Assembly (NCBI GenBank): GCA_014885115.2
Contig: WKLE02002699.1
Span: 1 to 11,734, forward strand
Length of the DNA: 11,734 bases
Direction of reading: 5' to 3'
DNA from: Asterionellopsis glacialis
Taxonomy: Eukaryota; Bacillariophyta; Plagiogrammaphyceae; Rhaphoneidales; Asterionellopsidaceae
The position numbers were made by a program, and so were the translations under genes. Positions 8,140 to 11,734 of the stretch are shown in pieces. The notes beneath the pieces were generated by a model that was given only the letters and a program-made list of their open reading frames with translations, ran no database searches and was not told where the DNA came from. Numbering within the stretch: the first letter of the stretch is position 1; each line of letters opens with the position of its first letter.

Positions 8140-11100
8140 ATGGTATGGTCTTGTGAGGTATGTACATTTGAAAATGAACGTGACAATGGTGTCTTTTGCA
8201 GTATGTGCAATGCAAATCGTCGAAGGAAAAAACAAATGTCGGAGAAGAGTCCATTATTGACAGTTGATTTGACAGCTCTGTCATCGTCGTCGTCATCATC
8301 ATCCTCCAAGAATGGTGTGGTGGCTTCCATGGAAACGAAACGTAATTTTCAGCGTCGTCAAACAAAATCATCATCATTAGAAGTAGTAGCAGATACCAAA
8401 AGAAGTTCAAGTTCATCTACTAAAATGTCACAACAAACATTGTTTGGTAAAAATATTACAAAAGAGTCATCATCATCATCGACGACGACGACGACAGCGA
8501 TGAAACGAAAAGAACCTGTGCATGCCGCTGCATCGACAAGAGCAAAGCAAGTAAAAAATGCGAATGGAATCATCCCCAAAAAGAAAACGAAAACACAATC
8601 TACATCATCGTCGTTAGTATTGAATAATAAAAACACATCTCAGATTCAACCGTTGTCTATATCATCGTCCAAGTCGTCGTCATCAACGTCATCCACAACG
8701 GCAACAACCATAATGACCATGAAGAATGGTAAATTTATTCGACAAATACCAACCTTATCTTATGATCAATTGCAAAAGCGTGTTCGATATAATTTAAAAC
8801 ATATCTTTCAATTACAATCAATGAGAAATTTACAACCCCAAGCTATAGACAATGTACTCAAGCGGAAACATCAAATTATCATCATGGCAACAGGGGGTGG
8901 TAAATCCTTATGTTATCAATTACCAGCTACTGTTTTGGCTACTTTCAACAAATTGACACTTGTGGTATCACCACTGATTGCCTTGATGAAAGATCAAGTT
9001 ATGGCATTGCAACATAAAGGGATAGAAGCTGTTTGTTATTCATCGGCCAATACTGCAAGTGAAAATAATGTTATCTTACAACGATTGCAGCATCAATGTG
9101 GTAGTGATAACGGTACTGGTACCAGTAAGCCAAAAAGAAAAAAGGAAAATTCATCACCACCTTTGAAACCTATAGCATTGCTGTATTGTACGCCCGAATT
9201 AATTAAAACTGAACGATTTCGATCCTTATTGACAAAATTATATCAAAATCAATCTTTAGGATTATTGGCCATTGATGAAGCTCATTGTTTATCCACATGG
9301 GGACATGATTTTCGCAAGGCGTATTTAGAATTATCATGGTTGCGGCAATCCTTTCCGGACATACCGTGTATGGCATGTACAGCAACAGCTACATCGAAAG
9401 TGATTCAAGATATACAACAAACATTACAATTTGATACTGTATATGATAATGACGATGAGGACGATGACATGGGGATATTTCCTCTTCATCTAAATGACAG
9501 TCATAACAATATGAATACTAACAATCAAGTTGTTATATTGAAAAGTACCTTTAATCGTCCTAACATATCCTATCAAGTACGGTTTAAAGATGCGTTAGAT
9601 AACAATGGATCTGTTCGTGGTGCTATGGGTGATTTGTTAGATTTTATCCAAACGCAACATAATAATAGTAGTACTGATACGGCAACAAACACAACAGCAG
9701 GTAATCAACAACAACAAACAAAACGACCACCACCATGTAGTGGTATTATTTATGTACATAAACGTCAAGACACGTCCATGATTGTCCGTCAAATCATGAC
9801 TGCAAACTTAAAATCAAGCATAACTGGACAGTCGATACGTGCAGCAGCCTACCATGCAGGATTAAACAAAGGGGAACGTACCACTGTTCAAGAACAATGG
9901 ACAAATGGTACAATACAAATAGCTGTCGCAACAGTTGCATTTGGTATGGGAATCGATTTAGCACACGTTCGTGTAAGTATAAGAGAAAACGAATGTTCTT
10001 GGTGTTGTCTGTGTTGTGTTTCATGATAGTCATTTACATTTCGACCCAAGTCTAACAGTATTACCATGGCCTCTCTCTGTTGTATTCCCTTCCTCCACAT
10101 GGATTCCTTTATCGTTTTTCAAGTATGTGGTTCATTGGACATTGGCTAAATCTATAGAAGGTTTTTATCAAGAATCAGGACGCGCAGGTCGTGATGGATT
10201 CCAATCGGTATCCGTATTGTATTATAGTAAAGATGATGCATCTAAATTTTCCTATTTGCTACGTAAAAATGCATCTTCCGCGTCCAAAAAGAACAAAAAC
10301 AGCGAATCCATACAAAAACAATCCTTTCAAAATTTAGAAGATATGATTCAGTATTGTACACAACCGTCCTGTCGACGTCAATATTTATTAAAGCACTTCG
10401 GTGAACGGATTGAACCCAAGGTAATTTGTAAAGAAACATGTGATTATTGCGTGAATCCTACCAAGGTGGAACAAGCTACACGTGCAAGTCAAGTAATTAA
10501 AGATGTGTTGTATTCAAGTCATCGTGTAGCAGCTCAAGCAAAGCAACACCAACAACGTCAACAACCATGGAATGGTCAATGGGATAAAGCACATGGAGAT
10601 ACAGATACAGAAGACGAGGAAGAAGATTTATTTTACAATGAATCATTATCATGGAATGATTGTGATTTAGGAATGACGAATGATACCTTGGAAGAAAAAG
10701 GGAAAGACATATCATCTACCTCTAAAGGAGCATCTAAATCTACATTTGTCAAAGCATCACATGTCCTATCCAAGTATCAGGTACGTTCTTTATATTATTG
10801 ATTGTAGTTACTGCGTGTGTGAAAGTACTTAATGAGCCAGTGAAATATTATGAATCTCTCACGTTTTTGCAAACATGCATATATAATAAATTGTACTTGG
10901 ATTCATTATAGATGTTGGAATGCCAAGAAGGGAACTCTAGTGGATTTGTAAATTTTCGAAGCAACAGTGGAGTAGGGATGGCAGAATCACAACAAAAGTA
11001 CAAAAAGAATTTTTCATCATCAATTACACAAGATGAAGAAAACAAAAAAAATAATGTTCAAGCTATTGTTATACCAGAGCATCTTCGTGCTACAGCACCT

Positions 11101-11289
11101 GATCCATTACAGCATTTATGCAAAAAATCTTCCACAACTTCCAATGGAGGAGGAGGAACGACAACGAAAAGTAGTGTGGAATTATCAAAAGAAGCCAAAA
11201 AGCTGAAAGCTGAAATGGAAGCATTGAAGCAACAACGAGCAGATCGATTGAAAGCCTTGAAAGAAAAACAAAGGAAAAGAATGAAATAA
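8140..11289 (+). CDS. RecQ-family DNA helicase with RanBP2-type zinc finger (join 8140-9972, 10124-10780, 10912-11289)
   Basis: Predicted 955-aa ATP-dependent 3'-5' DNA helicase of the RecQ family, expected in the nucleus in DNA repair and recombination. The ATG at 8140 is the first in the frame and immediately precedes a RanBP2-type zinc finger (W3, C5, C8, N12, C20, C23). Residues about 30-205 are Ser/Thr/Lys-rich and low-complexity. The helicase core has LQPQ (231-234, motif 0-like), ATGGGKS (250-256), SPLIALMKDQ, DEAH (379-382), CTATAT (from 413), SGIIYVHKR (from 534), VAFGMGID (599-606) and YQESGRAGRDG (626-636). The zinc ligands follow as C694, C713, C717 and C720. The CxxxCxxC spacing and a following NPTKV resemble the RECQ5 branch. 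No HRDC domain is seen. The C-terminus ends in a Lys/Arg/Glu-rich coiled coil. All catalytic motifs are intact. The subfamily call is tentative. Confidence 0.9.
8281..8310 (+). repeat. TCA/TCG triplet tract coding for poly-Ser
   Basis: An imperfect TCA/TCG/TCC run within the helicase linker. A similar tract that changes from TCA to ACG triplets lies at about 8467-8496, and shorter ones at about 8604 and 8664. These are slippage-prone microsatellites in a disordered region and are likely to vary in length between alleles. Confidence 0.8.
9973..10123 (+). other. RecQ intron 1
   Basis: A 151-bp intron with donor GTAAGT after the CGT codon at 9970-9972 and acceptor TTTTTCAAG ending at 10123, phase 0. 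Splicing joins GIDLAHVR to YVVHWTLAKSIEG, which restores the continuous motif V-VI region of RecQ helicases. Unspliced reading meets a stop at 10024-10026. Confidence 0.9.
10781..10911 (+). other. RecQ intron 2
   Basis: A 131-bp intron with donor GTACGT after CAG (10778-10780) and acceptor CATTATAG ending at 10911, phase 0. The downstream exon is open to a TAA at 11287-11289. Its charged coiled-coil sequence has no strong homology to confirm the junction, so this intron is somewhat less certain than the first. Confidence 0.75.
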
Positions 11290-11518
11290 AACAACTCTGA
11301 AAATTTTTGTTCTAATATAAAGATGTAATCATAGCTCCTCTTTACCTACGCTTCTCAAATTTTTGTCGTCTATCTATCGAAACGCGTAGATCATACCAAG
11401 GTCAATACTTTTCCAAAACAATCTCTTATCCCCCATCGTATTTCTGACAGAGTGTATGTAGCAGTTTGGGTTACGCATATACATGCACTACTCGATTGTC
11501 AATCTCATTGTTCCTGTT
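11290..11518. other. Convergent intergenic region
   Basis: AT-rich spacer of 229 bp between the RecQ stop and the stop of the opposite-strand partial gene. It should carry both 3' UTRs. I see no gene and no strong poly(A) consensus beyond AT-rich sequence near 11314-11330. Confidence 0.5.
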
Positions 11519-11734
11519 TCAATTTTTTTGTGATGCTGCTCGTTTGATCTGTCTTTCAGCACGTAGTTGTTTACGTCGTTCAATTGATTTACGACGTTGT
11601 TCTTCAATTTTTGTTTCAAAATCAAATTCGATTTCAATTTGTTCTTGTTCGGCGTAAAACAGTTCTGATGAATCAATATCATCAGCACCAACTAATGGAT
11701 CAATAGTTATAATCTTGTTGGTATCATCATTTGC
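11519..11734 (-). CDS. C-terminal end of an unidentified charged protein (partial)
   Basis: Reading leftward from the window edge, one frame stays open for 71 codons to a TGA at 11519-11521, with no ATG inside the window. The peptide is acidic first (VGADDIDSSELFYAEQEQ, then IEIEFDFETKIEEQ) and basic at the end (RRKSIERRKQLRAERQIKR), a pattern typical of a long charged helix or coiled coil. The strong charge segregation, and its placement after a 229-bp spacer opposite the RecQ gene, suggest a real last exon. The N-terminal part lies beyond the window and I cannot name the family. Confidence 0.6.
   Translation of the reverse strand, partial: ANDDTNKIITIDPLVGADDIDSSELFYAEQEQIEIEFDFETKIEEQRRKSIERRKQLRAERQIKRAASQKN

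Noticed and set aside
8425..8451. MSQQTLFGK as a PCNA-binding (PIP) motif
   Set aside because: It has Q and L in suitable positions but lacks the paired aromatic residues required at the end of the motif.
8281..8500. Triplet tracts as a CRISPR-like or regulatory repeat
   Set aside because: They are simple Ser/Thr codon microsatellites in the coding frame without unique spacers.
10016..10123. Reading the second helicase part as a separate gene starting at 10016
   Set aside because: The region before 10124 has intron character, and joining at GTAAGT...CAAG restores continuous RecQ homology.
1..11734. tRNA, rRNA or other structured RNA genes
   Set aside because: I looked for cloverleaf-like and conserved rRNA segments and saw none; a covariance-model scan would be decisive.

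Overview
This is AT-rich nuclear DNA from a eukaryote, most likely a diatom or close stramenopile relative. The evidence is short GT-AG introns (131-151 bp), long homopolymeric Ser/Gln/Asn stretches in the proteins, and a bestrophin-like channel whose N-terminus and FRANFGYQRYWEA motif look like the expanded algal/diatom family. Taxonomy is inferred from family resemblance, not from a marker gene.

Layout, left to right. (1) 234-2709 (+): a two-exon bestrophin-like anion channel of about 775 aa with a large low-complexity insertion. (2) 2775-4526 (-): an intronless NRAMP divalent-metal transporter of 583 aa, converging on the channel gene with only 65 bp between the stop codons. (3) 4527-8139: 3.6 kb without an intact gene. 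It is largely filled by what I read as a decayed DNA transposon, about 5235-7879. (4) 8140-11289 (+): a three-exon RecQ-family helicase of about 955 aa with an N-terminal RanBP2-type zinc finger. (5) 11519-11734 (-): the C-terminal end of another gene that runs off the window.

The transposon is the most interesting part. Its ends are long, diverged terminal inverted repeats of about 280-290 bp, with a core matching at 39 of 40 positions (5411-5450 against 7699-7660 reversed). Each end carries a small CCCCT-AGGGG hairpin and a larger subterminal fold-back. Two broken genes point inward and finish 42 bp apart. The left one (5520-6714) is a RecQ-like helicase fossil with PTGSGKS, QEKGQAGR and a CKTSCDFC zinc-ligand cluster; it has lost the region holding motifs II-V. 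The right one (7604-6757, minus) is a protein I do not recognise. Both reading frames begin with ATG GTG at equivalent places in the two inverted repeats, so a single repeated sequence would supply promoter and start codon to both genes. I cannot assign the element to a named superfamily.

The three host genes (anion channel, metal transporter, DNA helicase) show no functional link and look like ordinary neighbours. The transposon's right end lies about 260 bp upstream of the RecQ start codon, so it may sit next to or within that gene's promoter.
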